Position numbers and translations under genes: made by a program
Part shown: positions 34,600-43,728 of the stretch, in pieces
How positions within the stretch are numbered: the first letter of the stretch is position 1
Layout of the letters: every line of letters starts with the position of its first letter
Notes under the pieces: generated by a model
Database searches by the model: none
Told to the model about the DNA's origin: nothing
What the model saw: the letters and a program-made list of their open reading frames with translations, nothing else
Assembly (NCBI RefSeq): GCF_002813915.1
Contig: NZ_CP019335.1
Location: forward strand, 666,388 to 730,387
DNA from: Tenacibaculum sp. SZ-18
Lineage (GTDB): Bacteria; Bacteroidota; Bacteroidia; Flavobacteriales; Flavobacteriaceae
Length of the DNA: 64,000 nucleotides
Reading direction: 5' to 3'

Positions 34600-36076
34600 T
34601 TATTGATGTAACATGAAATTTACCAAGTCTTCTTTCGGAGAAATGGGTAATTTCTTTCGTAATCGATAGCGAGCTACACGAACACTGTCTGGAGTAACAT
34701 TTAAAATTTCGGCAATTTCTTTCGATGTTAAATTCAGTCTTAAAAGCATTGCTAGTTTAATTTCTGAAGAAGATAATTTTTCAGCAGAAATTTGAGTGAG
34801 TTGTTTGCTGAAGTCTGGGTGTATTTCGTTGAAGAGATTATTAAAATCAATCCATTGATCATCGTGTTTGAGTTTGAAGTCAATGTCTTTGGAATTGTCT
34901 TTTAATTTACTCTTATAATCTATGTTGCTTCGAATTGATATCTTTTTTAAATCAGAAGAAATATCAGTTAGAATTTTGTTTTTTTGTGATAGGTGTATAC
35001 TGTATTTCGTAAGAGAAGCTGTTTTTAGTTGGATGTCGTTTTGTAATGTTTTTTCTAAAGCTTGTTTTTTTCTAGTTTAGCCTTCAAAATAGGTTGCTTA
35101 TATTTTTGTATTTTTTGCTGAGTTTTTATTCTCTTTTGGTAAATATATCCAAGAATAGTAGATACTAATATGATGCACAATACAATTACAATCAGTAATT
35201 TTTGATTGACAAGATTTACTTTATTTTGTTCTTTCAATAATTTTATTTCTGCTTCTTTCCGATGTGAATCATAAACAATTTGTAGAATGTTTAATTGACG
35301 AGCGTTTTGGTTCTTTAAAACAATCTCTTTGTATTCGTTTGATTTTAAGCGATACTCATATGCTTTCTTGTAATCTTCAATGATTGAATAAGTTTTAGCT
35401 AAATCTTTATAGGCGCTTTCTAAAAGTTTAGGTTGATTTATTTTTTTTGCAAGTTCTAGAGATTTGTGAGAATAAAAGAGAGCGCTATCAGTTTGGTTTT
35501 GTTTTCTGAAAATATCACCAAGATTGTAAGTAGATCTGCTTCAGTATAGTTGTTTTTCTCTTTTAAGAGTTGGTATGCCGACAGAAAATATTCATGTGCG
35601 CTGGGGAATTGATTTAAATCTACATAAATGCTCCCAATGTTTAATTTTACGTTAGCAATTCCTTGTTTATCTTTAATTTTTGTAAATATCTCTAAACTCT
35701 ATTTTTGAAGTTTCAAAGCCTCTAAATAATTGCCTGCTTTTTCTTCTACATTTCCTAAAAGTTCAAGTCTAATTCCTTTGCCACGAAGGAATTTAAGTTT
35801 CTTGGAATCAGCATAGTTTTTCATTGAAAAATATACATTTCCAATTTCATTTTTAATGAGTATAGCTAAGGTGTCAGATTTTGTTGTTAGTTCTAATGCT
35901 GAATTGAAGTTTTCTATAGCCTTTAAATGAAGTCCATTTTTAGCGAAGTTTTTTCCTTGTGAGTAATAGTGATGACTTGATTTTGGGTCAGAGTGATTTA
36001 AATCAATTGAATTATCAATGTCTTTTTGTGCGTTAATCAGGGTAAAACTGAGTAAAAAACCTATAATTTTAAACAT
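34600..36076 (-). pseudogene. LuxR-TPR two-domain regulator, disrupted by a stop codon and two frameshifts
   Basis: When pieced together, the minus strand encodes a Bacteroidota regulator of the type signal peptide - TPR repeats - membrane helix - coiled coil - LuxR HTH. The signal peptide starts MFKIIGFLLSFTLINAQ (ATG 36076). TPRs follow to an in-frame TAG at 35699-35701, after which the same frame goes on (SLEIFTKIKDKQGIANV). One base is missing near 35532-35545, where YTEAD passes into TYNLGDIFRK in another frame. The membrane helix is LLIVIVLCIILVSTILGYIY. A seven-base T run at 35065-35071 lacks one base; the frame then continues into the HTH (TSKEIAEILNVTPDSVRVAR). Three lesions make inactivation likely. 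Confidence 0.8.
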
Positions 36077-36198
36077 AATCAACAAAATTTAAAAATGATT
36101 GAAAACTATAGGTTATTAAAAAGTTATGAAATAAAGAATTATTGATTTTTCAATAAAATATTGAACTAAAGTATGATCTAGGTTTTCATGTTATATTA

Positions 36199-36837
36199 CT
36201 ATAAGTATTCTAATAAAACATCTGGATTTGGACGTTGGGTATAGTCTATTGAAAATTCGGAGTAAACTATTTTTCCATCCTGATTAATAATAAATCTAGC
36301 TGGTATTGGTAATGTCCAACTTTTGTCACCATTATATTTTGATAAATTAATGCCAAAAGAATTGTAAAGTGATTTTAATGGGTCTTTCATGGTCCATTTC
36401 AAACCAAAAGAGGCGGCAACATTATTTTGAAAATCACTAAGTAAGTCATAACTCAAGTGTTGTTGTTCTACAATTTGTTTGTTGAATTCTGGTAGTTGAG
36501 GTGAGATACTGATTGTTGTAGCGCCTTTTTCTTCAAATGTTTTTGTAAACTTATTTAAGTAAGAGAGATCTTTGTTACAGTATGGGCACCAAACACCTCT
36601 ATAAAATGTAATTATTAAAGGGCCACTTTTTAATAAGTCAGCGCTTTTGATAGCATCACCATTCTGGTTTTGTAAACTAAATTCTGGAGCTTTGCTACCA
36701 GTTTTTAGAATTTCGTTTGAAATACCACTTTCTTGTAACTCTTTTGTGGCTTGATGCATTACAGCAACAGCTTCCTTCGGCATGTTACTTTCAATTCGCT
36801 CTTTAAGTTTGTCTAAACTTTTTTGTAAATCTGCCAT
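36199..36837 (-). CDS. Peroxiredoxin-like family protein (AhpC/TSA)
   Basis: A 212-residue thioredoxin-fold protein. A helical N-terminal extension of about 45 residues precedes the domain with GSKAPEFSLQNQNGD and FYRGVWCPYCNKD, giving peroxidatic Cys84 and a second Cys87, so a CXXC active site. The C-terminal part has SWTLPIPARFIINQDGKI. This subgroup reduces peroxides or acts as a thiol oxidoreductase. It lies 4 nt downstream of the MdaB-like gene, so the two form a redox pair probably controlled by the divergent HxlR regulator. Confidence 0.87.
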   Translation of the reverse strand: MADLQKSLDKLKERIESNMPKEAVAVMHQATKELQESGISNEILKTGSKAPEFSLQNQNGDAIKSADLLKSGPLIITFYRGVWCPYCNKDLSYLNKFTKTFEEKGATTISISPQLPEFNKQIVEQQHLSYDLLSDFQNNVAASFGLKWTMKDPLKSLYNSFGINLSKYNGDKSWTLPIPARFIINQDGKIVYSEFSIDYTQRPNPDVLLEYL

Positions 36838-36841
36838 GACT

Positions 36842-37435
36842 CTAGTTATTTAGTATGTTCGCCTTGATATGTTCTTCAAATTTAACGAAATCATTTTCAA
36901 TGTCTGGGTTTTTCATAACATCATATGCAGCAAATGTAGGTAGCTTATCCATTCCAAAAAACTTGAAGTTTAAATGAGTTGGTAGAAATAAATCGTCAAC
37001 ACTTTTTCCTTCAAAAAATACTTGATCTCTGTTTTCAAAAGCTTCTTTTGGAGCATTAAATGTTAAAGAAAGCATGTATTTTTTGCCATTTAAGGTTCCT
37101 CCTGATCCATATTGCTTAGTAGTATCTTGTCGAGTTCTTCCGTCCCCAGCACAAAGACGGCCATCCATTCCAAAACTATATACATAGTCTTGGTATTTTT
37201 TTAAACTCCAAGGTGTAGCCATCCAGTTTACTGGCATTTGTAACACTATTACATCAGCCCATTGATGTTTTTCAATTTCTTCATCGATGTTATATTTATC
37301 TTTCATAGTTGTAGTCTTAATTTCAAATCCTTCTCCTAAAACCAAATAAGTTAAACGTTCCACTAAGCTTTTATTTAATTCCCCTTTTGAGAATTCATAT
37401 TCTTCATGTCCGTTGATTATAAATATTTTCTTCAT
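36842..37435 (-). CDS. NAD(P)H oxidoreductase, flavodoxin fold (MdaB-like)
   Basis: A 197-residue FMN/FAD quinone reductase-like protein. [21 protein letters not shown] starts the flavodoxin fold; [20 protein letters not shown] and the glycine-rich [18 protein letters not shown] match MdaB/YheR-type enzymes, which reduce quinones by two electrons and protect against electrophiles. ATG at 37435 is chosen over the longer open frame (to 37459) since it begins directly with the beta strand. It is divergent from an HxlR regulator, the usual setting of quinone-sensing systems. Confidence 0.85.
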   Translation of the reverse strand: MKKIFIINGHEEYEFSKGELNKSLVERLTYLVLGEGFEIKTTTMKDKYNIDEEIEKHQWADVIVLQMPVNWMATPWSLKKYQDYVYSFGMDGRLCAGDGRTRQDTTKQYGSGGTLNGKKYMLSLTFNAPKEAFENRDQVFFEGKSVDDLFLPTHLNFKFFGMDKLPTFAAYDVMKNPDIENDFVKFEEHIKANILNN

Positions 37436-37458
37436 TCTTGTTTTAATTAATTGTTTCA

Positions 37459-37496
37459 CAAAGATACTATTAATGGTTTATTTTAGATACTATTAA
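37459..37496. promoter_or_regulatory. Candidate HxlR operator: two 12-bp direct repeats over a -7 element
   Basis: AGATACTATTAA occurs twice, at 37462-37473 and 37485-37496, with a 23-bp period (about two helical turns). The first copy overlaps a minus-strand TATCTTTG (37459-37466), the candidate -7 element of the mdaB-like gene. This is consistent with regulation by the divergent HxlR protein, by inference. Confidence 0.45.
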
Positions 37497-37535
37497 AGTG
37501 ATTTTGCTTAAATTTGTGGTAACTAAAAAGTAACC

Positions 37536-37889
37536 ATGTCTAGAAAAATTATAGAAAATCCAAATAGTTGTAGTTTAGTTCACACCATGAATATTATTGG
37601 GAATAAGTGGAAACCGATTATCCTATACCTCTTAGGAAATGGAGGTTTACGATTTGGTAAATTACTTTTGTTTATCCCAAATATTTCCAAGAAAGTATTA
37701 ACACAGCAGCTTCGAGAATTAGAAGAGGATGGTTTGTTAATAAGGAGGAAATTTGCAGAAACTCCTCCAAGAGTAGAGTATTCTTTGTCTGAAAAAGGAG
37801 TAAAATTACTACCTGTTTTAAGAGAACTTAGTAATTGGGCGGTGAATAATTATCAGGATATAGAATTTGAAACATGTAAAATTTTATAA
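37536..37889 (+). CDS. HxlR family transcriptional regulator
   Basis: A 117-residue winged-helix regulator. MNIIGNKWKPIILYLL, LRFGKLLLFIPNISKKVLTQQLRELEEDGL and PPRVEYSLSEKG are typical HxlR blocks. A conserved Cys lies near the N-terminus (NPNSCSLVH), as in the HypR/YodB group that senses quinones and disulfide stress. A TAAATTTG element at 37509-37516 lies 20 nt upstream of its start. The divergent redox genes are its likely targets. Confidence 0.9.
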   Translation: MSRKIIENPNSCSLVHTMNIIGNKWKPIILYLLGNGGLRFGKLLLFIPNISKKVLTQQLRELEEDGLLIRRKFAETPPRVEYSLSEKGVKLLPVLRELSNWAVNNYQDIEFETCKIL

Positions 37890-37941
37890 TCTATTTGATG
37901 CAGTATAGACTAAATAAAATCCTTCAATATTAGAAAAAGAA

Positions 37942-37968
37942 AAAGCCTTGCAAATGTTGCAAGGCTTT
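37942..37968 (-). terminator. Terminator of tRNA-Pro
   Basis: Stem AAAGCCTTGCAA / TTGCAAGGCTTT, 12 bp perfect with a 3-nt loop. On the minus strand it is followed by a T-rich run, just past the tRNA 3' end. Confidence 0.8.
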
Positions 37969-37970
37969 CG

Positions 37971-38045
37971 TCGGGGTGGCAGGATTCGAACCTGCGACCT
38001 CCTGCTCCCAAAGCAGGCGCGATGACCGGGCTACGCTACACCCCG
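37971..38045 (-). tRNA. tRNA-Pro (UGG)
   Basis: The minus strand folds as a cloverleaf: acceptor CGGGGTG / CACCCCG, anticodon stem CCTGC / GCAGG around TTTGGGA (anticodon TGG), and T-arm CAGGTTCGAATCCTG. Discriminator base A; CCA not encoded. 75 nt. Confidence 0.95.
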
Positions 38046-38057
38046 TTTTTCGGACTG

Positions 38058-38065
38058 CAAATATA
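38058..38065 (-). promoter_or_regulatory. -7 element of tRNA-Pro promoter
   Basis: TATATTTG on the minus strand, 13 nt before the tRNA, at the same spacing as the tRNA-Thr promoter. The -33 part is a poor match (CTTTCA). Confidence 0.45.
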
Positions 38066-38196
38066 AATGTTTTTTAAAAGATAATGAAAGTTTTTAGTAT
38101 TTTTTTTCATTATTCATTAATTGATAAAACGTATTTGCAATAGCTCATAATTTTTAAAAAAAAATTACATTTGTAACTCGAAAAAATTAATACCCT

Positions 38197-39144
38197 ATGT
38201 CAAATACTGTTGAAAGAATTAAATGTTTAATAATAGGATCTGGACCAGCTGGTTACACTGCGGCTATATATGCGGCTAGGGCAGATATGAAGCCCGTAAT
38301 GTATACAGGAATACAAATGGGAGGTCAGTTAACGACGACTACGGAAGTTGATAATTTTCCAGGATATCCCAATGGAACCGATGGAACAGCAATGATGGAA
38401 GATTTGAAGAATCAGGCAGAACGTTTTGGAACTGAGGTACGTTTTGGAATGGTTACTAAAGTTGATTTTTCTACTGAAGTTGGAGGTATTCATAAAGTAG
38501 TAGTAGATGAAAGTACAGAATTAGAAGCTGAAACAGTAATTATTTCTACAGGAGCTACAGCAAAATATTTAGGATTAGAAAGTGAGCAACGTTTAATTGG
38601 TGGTGGTGTTTCTGCTTGCGCAACATGTGATGGATTCTTTTATAAAGGTCAAGATGTTGTTGTAGTAGGAGCAGGAGATACCGCAGCCGAGGAAGCAACT
38701 TATTTAGCAAATATTTGTAGTAAGGTTACTATGTTAGTTCGAAAAGATTATATGAGAGCTTCTAAAGCGATGCAACATAGAGTTAACAAAACTGAAAATA
38801 TTGAAGTATTATTCAATACTGAAATCGACGAGGTTTTAGGGGAGAATGTTGTTGAAGGTGTTCGTATGGTAAACAATCAAACTGGTGTTAAAAATGATAT
38901 TCCTGTAACAGGAGTATTTATCGCTATCGGTCATACTCCAAACACTGACTTATTTAAAGATGTTTTAACAATGGATGAAACTGGGTATTTAATCACTAAT
39001 GAAAAATCAACTAAAACAAATATTCCAGGTGTTTTCGCGGCAGGAGATGTTCAGGACAAAGAGTATCGTCAGGCGGTAACTGCGGCAGGTACGGGTTGTA
39101 TGGCAGCTTTAGATGCAGAACGTTATTTAGGAGCTTTAGAATAA
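38197..39144 (+). CDS. trxB: Thioredoxin reductase
   Basis: An FAD/NADPH disulfide reductase that keeps thioredoxin reduced. The FAD-binding GSGPAGYTAAIYAAR is near residue 14, the redox pair is Cys141/Cys144 in SACATCDGFF, and the NADPH-binding motif is VVVGAGDTAAEEA; the C-terminal FAD motif is GVFAAGDVQD. Length 315 is normal. TACATTTG at 38166-38173 may be its -7 element. A strong terminator follows. Confidence 0.96.
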   Translation: MSNTVERIKCLIIGSGPAGYTAAIYAARADMKPVMYTGIQMGGQLTTTTEVDNFPGYPNGTDGTAMMEDLKNQAERFGTEVRFGMVTKVDFSTEVGGIHKVVVDESTELEAETVIISTGATAKYLGLESEQRLIGGGVSACATCDGFFYKGQDVVVVGAGDTAAEEATYLANICSKVTMLVRKDYMRASKAMQHRVNKTENIEVLFNTEIDEVLGENVVEGVRMVNNQTGVKNDIPVTGVFIAIGHTPNTDLFKDVLTMDETGYLITNEKSTKTNIPGVFAAGDVQDKEYRQAVTAAGTGCMAALDAERYLGALE

Positions 39145-39178
39145 GAGTAAAGAATTTTAAAATAAAGCATATATTAAA

Positions 39179-39207
39179 AGAGATTACTTAGGTAATCTCT
39201 TTTTTTA
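39179..39207 (+). terminator. Terminator after trxB
   Basis: Stem AGAGATTAC / GTAATCTCT with loop TTAG, followed by seven T on the plus strand. Confidence 0.8.
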
Positions 39208-39298
39208 TTTCTTTTGATAAAAAAAGAAAAAAAAATGTAACGTTTTATAAAACCTTAAGTTAGTCTGTATAGAAATAACTAATTAATACTTTAAGAAA

Positions 39299-39847
39299 TT
39301 GAATACACTATCAGATAGTGCCTTAATGTTAAAAGTTAAAGCTGGAGAAAGTCAGACATTGGGTTTACTTTACGAGCGATATAAGAAACGATTGTTTGGT
39401 TTTTTCTATCAAATGTGTAAAGATGCTAATTTGTCGGAAGATCTTGTTCAAAATGTATTCATAAGAGTTCTTAAATACAAACATACGTATAATGAAGAAA
39501 GTAATTTTTTGTCCTGGCTTTTTCGAATTGCTCGTAATGTTTATTACGATCAGTTTAAAGTAAACTCGAACAATAGAACAACTGATTTAGATGAGGTTAA
39601 TAATCTCTTTATTGTTGGAAATGTGGAGAGTGATATCGAGAAAAACGAAAAGGTGTCATTATTAAAAGAGGCTATGAATCAACTTCCAGCAAAAAAGAAA
39701 GAATTGATTGTACTGAGTAAATTAAAAGAACTAAAGTATAAAGAATTAGGTGAGATAGTTGGCTGTTCAGAAGGAAATGCAAGAACAAGAGTACATAGAG
39801 CATTACTTGATTTGAAGCAAATTTATTTAACCTTAGAAAAAAGATAG
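39299..39847 (+). CDS. ECF-type RNA polymerase sigma factor
   Basis: A sigma-70 family protein of 182 residues with regions 2 and 4. Region 2 shows LGLLYERYKKRLFGFFYQM and DLVQNVFIRVLKY; region 4 shows LPAKKKELIVLSKLKELKYKELGEIVGCSEGNARTRVHRA. No in-frame ATG exists before a stop at 39284; a TTG at 39299 gives the expected N-terminus (LSDSALMLKVKAG), so the start is probably TTG. A TGTAAC at 39236-39241 and GTCT at 39263-39266 resemble an ECF promoter, with a longer-than-usual spacer. The next gene begins 3 nt later and looks like the anti-sigma partner. Confidence 0.9.
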   Translation: MNTLSDSALMLKVKAGESQTLGLLYERYKKRLFGFFYQMCKDANLSEDLVQNVFIRVLKYKHTYNEESNFLSWLFRIARNVYYDQFKVNSNNRTTDLDEVNNLFIVGNVESDIEKNEKVSLLKEAMNQLPAKKKELIVLSKLKELKYKELGEIVGCSEGNARTRVHRALLDLKQIYLTLEKR

Positions 39848-39850
39848 ATA

Positions 39851-40642
39851 ATGAAATATTTAGAGTTTAAAGAATTGCTTACGGATTATGTACTTGGGAA
39901 TCTATCGAATAGTAAAAACCAAGAATTGGAACTTTTCTTAAAGGAAAACCCGGAGTATAATACAGAACTTGAAGAAACGAGTTTCTTTTTGGAGAGCACG
40001 CATGAAGAAGTTCCAGAACCAACAGCAGCAATGGATATTAAGTTTTACACGATGTTGAATTCGCAGAAACAGAAGGATGAGAAAGTTTCTTTCGTAAAAA
40101 AATTAGAATCGTTATTTCTCGGAAATACATTTAAGAAAGTTGCTTACTCATTATTCATACTAGCAATAGGAGTTTTCTTAGGAAAAGGATTGAGTAAAGA
40201 TGCAGGTATTTCTAGTCCTAATATTGAAAAAGTTAAAGAGGAAACTGAAACTGTTCGATCTCAATTAGTTTTAACTTTGTTAGATCAGCCTTCAGCAAAT
40301 AAGAGATTGCAAGCTGTAAGTGAAGTGAATAAACTAAATAAAGTAACAGAAACCATTTTACAAGCATTGTTTAAAACGTTGAATTACGACGAAAATGTAA
40401 ATGTGAGACTTTCAGCAATTGAAGCGCTTGGTAATTATACAGAATACCCGCTTGTAAGAGAAGGTTTAATAGCATCTATTTTAAAACAAGAATCACCATT
40501 GGTTCAAATTGCATTAGCAGATTTAATGGTGTTACTACAAGAAAAAGCTGCAATAAAATCTTTCGAAAAGATTTTATACGAAGAAGACACAAATGAAAGT
40601 GTAAAACAAAAAATAGAAGAAAGTATTGAACGTATTATTTAA
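39851..40642 (+). CDS. Membrane anti-sigma-like protein with HEAT repeats
   Basis: A 263-residue protein. The N-terminal cytoplasmic part (ELLTDYVLGNLSNSKNQELELFL) resembles an anti-sigma domain without zinc ligands. A single membrane helix (about 98-114, VAYSLFILAIGVFLGKG) follows, and the periplasmic part has HEAT-type repeats (NVNVRLSAIEALGNY; SPLVQIALADLMVLL). This arrangement fits a sensor that holds the ECF factor at the membrane. The gene starts 3 nt after the sigma gene, consistent with coupling. The anti-sigma role is inferred from position and topology. Confidence 0.75.
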   Translation: MKYLEFKELLTDYVLGNLSNSKNQELELFLKENPEYNTELEETSFFLESTHEEVPEPTAAMDIKFYTMLNSQKQKDEKVSFVKKLESLFLGNTFKKVAYSLFILAIGVFLGKGLSKDAGISSPNIEKVKEETETVRSQLVLTLLDQPSANKRLQAVSEVNKLNKVTETILQALFKTLNYDENVNVRLSAIEALGNYTEYPLVREGLIASILKQESPLVQIALADLMVLLQEKAAIKSFEKILYEEDTNESVKQKIEESIERII

Positions 40643-40732
40643 ATAAGAGTCACAAGGTTTTGATGTAATTGGCAAGTCCTAGGTCGCTTTTTACTGAAAA
40701 GAAAATTAAGTCATTCATCAAAAAGGTAAGTC

Positions 40733-41647
40733 ATGAAAAATTTAAAAATCAAGTTATTAACTATTTTAATTTGTGCGAGTAGTATTGGATATGCACAAAA
40801 GTACAGGACGGATAATAAATTAAAAAGTAAAGAGGTAATTCAGAAAGAATTACAATTTTCAACCAATAGTTCAGATAACATTTTAGTTGTAGATAATGTA
40901 TATGGATCTATTCAAATAGAAGGATATGGCGGGACAAAAGTAATCTTTGAAGTTGTAAAACATGTATATGCCGATTCACAAGAAGAATTAGAAAGAGGTA
41001 AACAAGAAATAGGAGTGAAGACAGCTCAAAAAGATGGAGCTATTTATGCATATTTAAGTTCTCCTTATTCAAAGTTCGATTTAGAAACTGGATTATTTGA
41101 ACATAGAGAATTCAATTTTAACTCAAGACGCAGTTATAAAAATCGTGAAAAAAGACTATATAAGTATCGTTTAGACTTTAAAGTTAAAATTCCAAAAAAT
41201 ACAAGTATTGATATACAGGCAATTAATGATGGAGAAATTATTGTAGAAAACGTTCACGGGAAATTATTGATAGCTCATAATATAAATGGTCCGATAGATT
41301 TAAATAATGTTTCTGGTAAAACAGATGTAAATGCTTTGAATAAAGATATTAATATCACTTATGCTAAAAATCCTACAGAAGAAAGTTGGTATCGATCTCT
41401 GAATGGCGATATCAATGTGAAATTTAAAGATGGATTGGATGCAGCTATTAGTTATAAAACTATGAATGGGAAGTTTTATACAAACTTTCCTGTAGAGAGC
41501 ACTTCACCAAAAGTTGTAAAACAAACGAAGCGCGTAAAAAAGGGAACAAAATATAAAATAGATTCAAACAAGCATTTTAAAATTGGGAATGGGAATGTGC
41601 ATTTACATTTCGATCAATTAAATGGAGATGCAATTGTAAAAAAATAA
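40733..41647 (+). CDS. Secreted DUF4097-like beta-repeat protein A
   Basis: A 304-residue protein with signal peptide (MKNLKIKLLTILICASSIGYAQ) and then repeated short beta strands rich in Asn/Gly/Asp, such as NILVVDNVYGSIQIEGYGG and GKTDVNALNKDINITYAKN. This pattern resembles the DUF4097/putative-adhesin fold (right-handed beta solenoid-like). The next gene is a homologue, sharing VNALNKDI-like and SLNGDIxxxF segments. Located after the sigma/anti-sigma pair, it is a probable output or sensor of that system. Function unknown. Confidence 0.75.
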   Translation: MKNLKIKLLTILICASSIGYAQKYRTDNKLKSKEVIQKELQFSTNSSDNILVVDNVYGSIQIEGYGGTKVIFEVVKHVYADSQEELERGKQEIGVKTAQKDGAIYAYLSSPYSKFDLETGLFEHREFNFNSRRSYKNREKRLYKYRLDFKVKIPKNTSIDIQAINDGEIIVENVHGKLLIAHNINGPIDLNNVSGKTDVNALNKDINITYAKNPTEESWYRSLNGDINVKFKDGLDAAISYKTMNGKFYTNFPVESTSPKVVKQTKRVKKGTKYKIDSNKHFKIGNGNVHLHFDQLNGDAIVKK

Positions 41648-41651
41648 AATC

Positions 41652-42473
41652 ATGAGAAGTAGAATTTTAAAAATAGTAGTGTATAGTTTGATGTTTTTTA
41701 TCGTATGTAAAATATCAGCACAAGAAACAGTAAATGTTCCATTATCTGATCCATCAAAACCAGGTTTTTTGAAAGTTAAAATTTTGAATGGAGCAATTAG
41801 AGTAAAAGGAACAAATACGAAAGAGGTAATCGTAAAAGCGATTCTGAGAACTGAGAAAAAAAGCTATAAGAAAAGAAGAAAATCGAGTAAAAAATTGGAA
41901 GGCTTAAAACGTATTTCGAACGAAGGGTTAGATTTTAGTGTGAAAGAATTTAATAATGCAATAGATATCGATTCTGATAGAAATGGTATCACAGATTTTG
42001 AAATCGAAATTCCAAGAAACTTTTCCCTTAAATTATCAACGTATAATAGTGGTGATATTTTTGTCCAAAATGTAAATGGACAAATGGATGTTAGTAATGC
42101 CAATGGAAAAATTACCTTACAAGATATCAGTGGAGCTGTCATCGCTGATGCGTTAAATAAAGATATTACGGTTAACTTTGTTAAAGTTGATCCTGATACT
42201 CCAATGGCATTTAGCAGTTTAAATGGGGATATTGATATTACTTTTCCAAAAAGCATGAAAGCAGATGTTAAGATTAAATCAGAACGAGGAGAAATTTACA
42301 CTGATTTTGATTTAAAAATGAAGAAGGAAAAACCAAACTTTACTAAAAGTCAATATAAAAATAGTGGGTATCGTTTAAAGATTGAAAAATGGATTTCAGG
42401 ATCTATAAATGGAGGAGGTCAAGAAATTATTTTTAAAAATTATAATGGAGATGTAATTATGAGATCAAAATAG
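41652..42473 (+). CDS. Secreted DUF4097-like beta-repeat protein B
   Basis: A 273-residue homologue of the preceding gene, 4 nt downstream. A signal peptide (hydrophobic up to KISAQE) precedes strands with VKILNGAIRVKGTNTKEV, FVQNVNGQMDVSNANGKI, DALNKDITVNF and SLNGDIDITF. A Lys/Arg-rich segment at about 70-90 (KSYKKRRKSSKK) is unusual for this fold and could bind an acidic polymer. No catalytic motif is apparent. A terminator follows. Confidence 0.75.
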   Translation: MRSRILKIVVYSLMFFIVCKISAQETVNVPLSDPSKPGFLKVKILNGAIRVKGTNTKEVIVKAILRTEKKSYKKRRKSSKKLEGLKRISNEGLDFSVKEFNNAIDIDSDRNGITDFEIEIPRNFSLKLSTYNSGDIFVQNVNGQMDVSNANGKITLQDISGAVIADALNKDITVNFVKVDPDTPMAFSSLNGDIDITFPKSMKADVKIKSERGEIYTDFDLKMKKEKPNFTKSQYKNSGYRLKIEKWISGSINGGGQEIIFKNYNGDVIMRSK

Positions 42474-42496
42474 TTTGATTAAATCATAGAAATTTT

Positions 42497-42531
42497 AAAG
42501 CTGTAGATTGTTAAAACTCCACAGCTTTTTC
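42497..42531 (+). terminator. Terminator after the DUF4097-like genes
   Basis: Stem AAAGCTGTAGA / TCCACAGCTTT with one mismatch and a loop, followed on the plus strand by a T run. It lies between convergent genes. Confidence 0.65.
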
Positions 42532-42556
42532 TTAAATATATCTAATAAATGATTTA

Positions 42557-43705
42557 CTAGTAATAAAGTAACTCTTCTTCCAATGGAGTTGTTTCCATTT
42601 CATTTTTTATATCTTCAATGAATAGATCAATTTGATCTTTAGTAACATTAGGCATACAAATGATATGTGTAATTCCATCTTCAGTTGCCAATTGCCATTT
42701 GTTCTTTAAATCGTCTGTTACTTTTGGAAAAACAACAGTTATGGAACCTGGATTACTCCATGCATTTATTCCTATGTTTTGTAATTGTTGTCTACAATAA
42801 CTTGCAACTTCTAAACTATGTTCATAACGAGCTCTTAATCCTTTAACTCCCATTTTTTGAATAGCATGCCATAAGAATAATGGACTATGACCATTTCTTG
42901 ATCCGGTAATTGTTGTATCCAACGAACCGATATAAGAAATCCCTTTTGATACTCGATCACGTAATGAACGCTTGGTAACAATTACTCCAGCCGGAATCGG
43001 TGAACCAATAAATTTATGTCCACTTATTGAAATACTATCCGCACCATCTAAAAAATCAAACGGACTACGAGGTTCTGCAAACGCACCAAATGTTCCAGAC
43101 AATGCACCATCACAATGTATATAATGATCTTGAATTGCGAGTTTTTTTAAGATTCCTTTAATTGTAGAAACATCATCTTTAGCTTCTTTCATGGTTGTTC
43201 CATGAGTTGCTAAAATAATAGCTGGCTTATGTCTGTTAAAACGCAAAGTATCCTCTAAATCTTCATAGTCAATTTCACCATTTTCCTGAGATCGAATTAC
43301 AATACTTGGAATATTTAATAAATGAATATTCTTCTTAACACTATAATGTGTAGATTCTGAATAATACACCATTGCCTTTGGATACATTTCTCTAGCAATG
43401 TATAAACCATATAAATTACTTTCGGATCCACCATTTGTGACGTAACCCCAGTAATCTTTTGGATTTGCTCTGAATAATTTGGCAAAAAAATCAACAACTT
43501 CCCGCTCAATCTCATGCGTATGAACTTTATAGGTACTATCTTCAAACGGATCTCCTAAATTATTAATTGGGTATTTTAGGAAATCATATAATGGTGAGTA
43601 ATCAAAATCCTTAGATACTGGGTATCCTAAAAAAGCATCTCTGGCATTTTTAACTTTATCTAATAAGTTAACTAAACGATCATTTAAAGAATTATCTCTG
43701 TTCAT
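42557..43705 (-). CDS. hdc: Histidine decarboxylase, PLP-dependent
   Basis: A 382-residue group II decarboxylase, closely matching the length and layout of bacterial PLP-type histidine decarboxylase (about 380). Lysine 231 in SISGHKFIGSPIPAG binds PLP; His120 in SESTHYS stacks on the cofactor; Asp199 in IHCDGALSG contacts the ring nitrogen. The product would be histamine. The SPIPAG stretch after the lysine is characteristic of this subgroup rather than glutamate or aromatic decarboxylases, but substrate should be treated as predicted. It is divergent from an Lrp/AsnC gene. No permease (antiporter) or siderophore gene is adjacent. Confidence 0.82.
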   Translation of the reverse strand: MNRDNSLNDRLVNLLDKVKNARDAFLGYPVSKDFDYSPLYDFLKYPINNLGDPFEDSTYKVHTHEIEREVVDFFAKLFRANPKDYWGYVTNGGSESNLYGLYIAREMYPKAMVYYSESTHYSVKKNIHLLNIPSIVIRSQENGEIDYEDLEDTLRFNRHKPAIILATHGTTMKEAKDDVSTIKGILKKLAIQDHYIHCDGALSGTFGAFAEPRSPFDFLDGADSISISGHKFIGSPIPAGVIVTKRSLRDRVSKGISYIGSLDTTITGSRNGHSPLFLWHAIQKMGVKGLRARYEHSLEVASYCRQQLQNIGINAWSNPGSITVVFPKVTDDLKNKWQLATEDGITHIICMPNVTKDQIDLFIEDIKNEMETTPLEEELLYY

Positions 43706-43728
43706 TATTCTAATAAATAAAATTTTCC

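Noticed and set aside
35055..35237. A separate 60-residue membrane peptide gene
   Set aside because: It is the membrane-helix segment of the disrupted LuxR-TPR gene; the frame is open on both sides and only the start (TTG) is arbitrary.
35699..36085. A 128-residue secreted TPR protein
   Set aside because: The same frame continues after the TAG with further TPR sequence, so this is the 5' part of the disrupted regulator.
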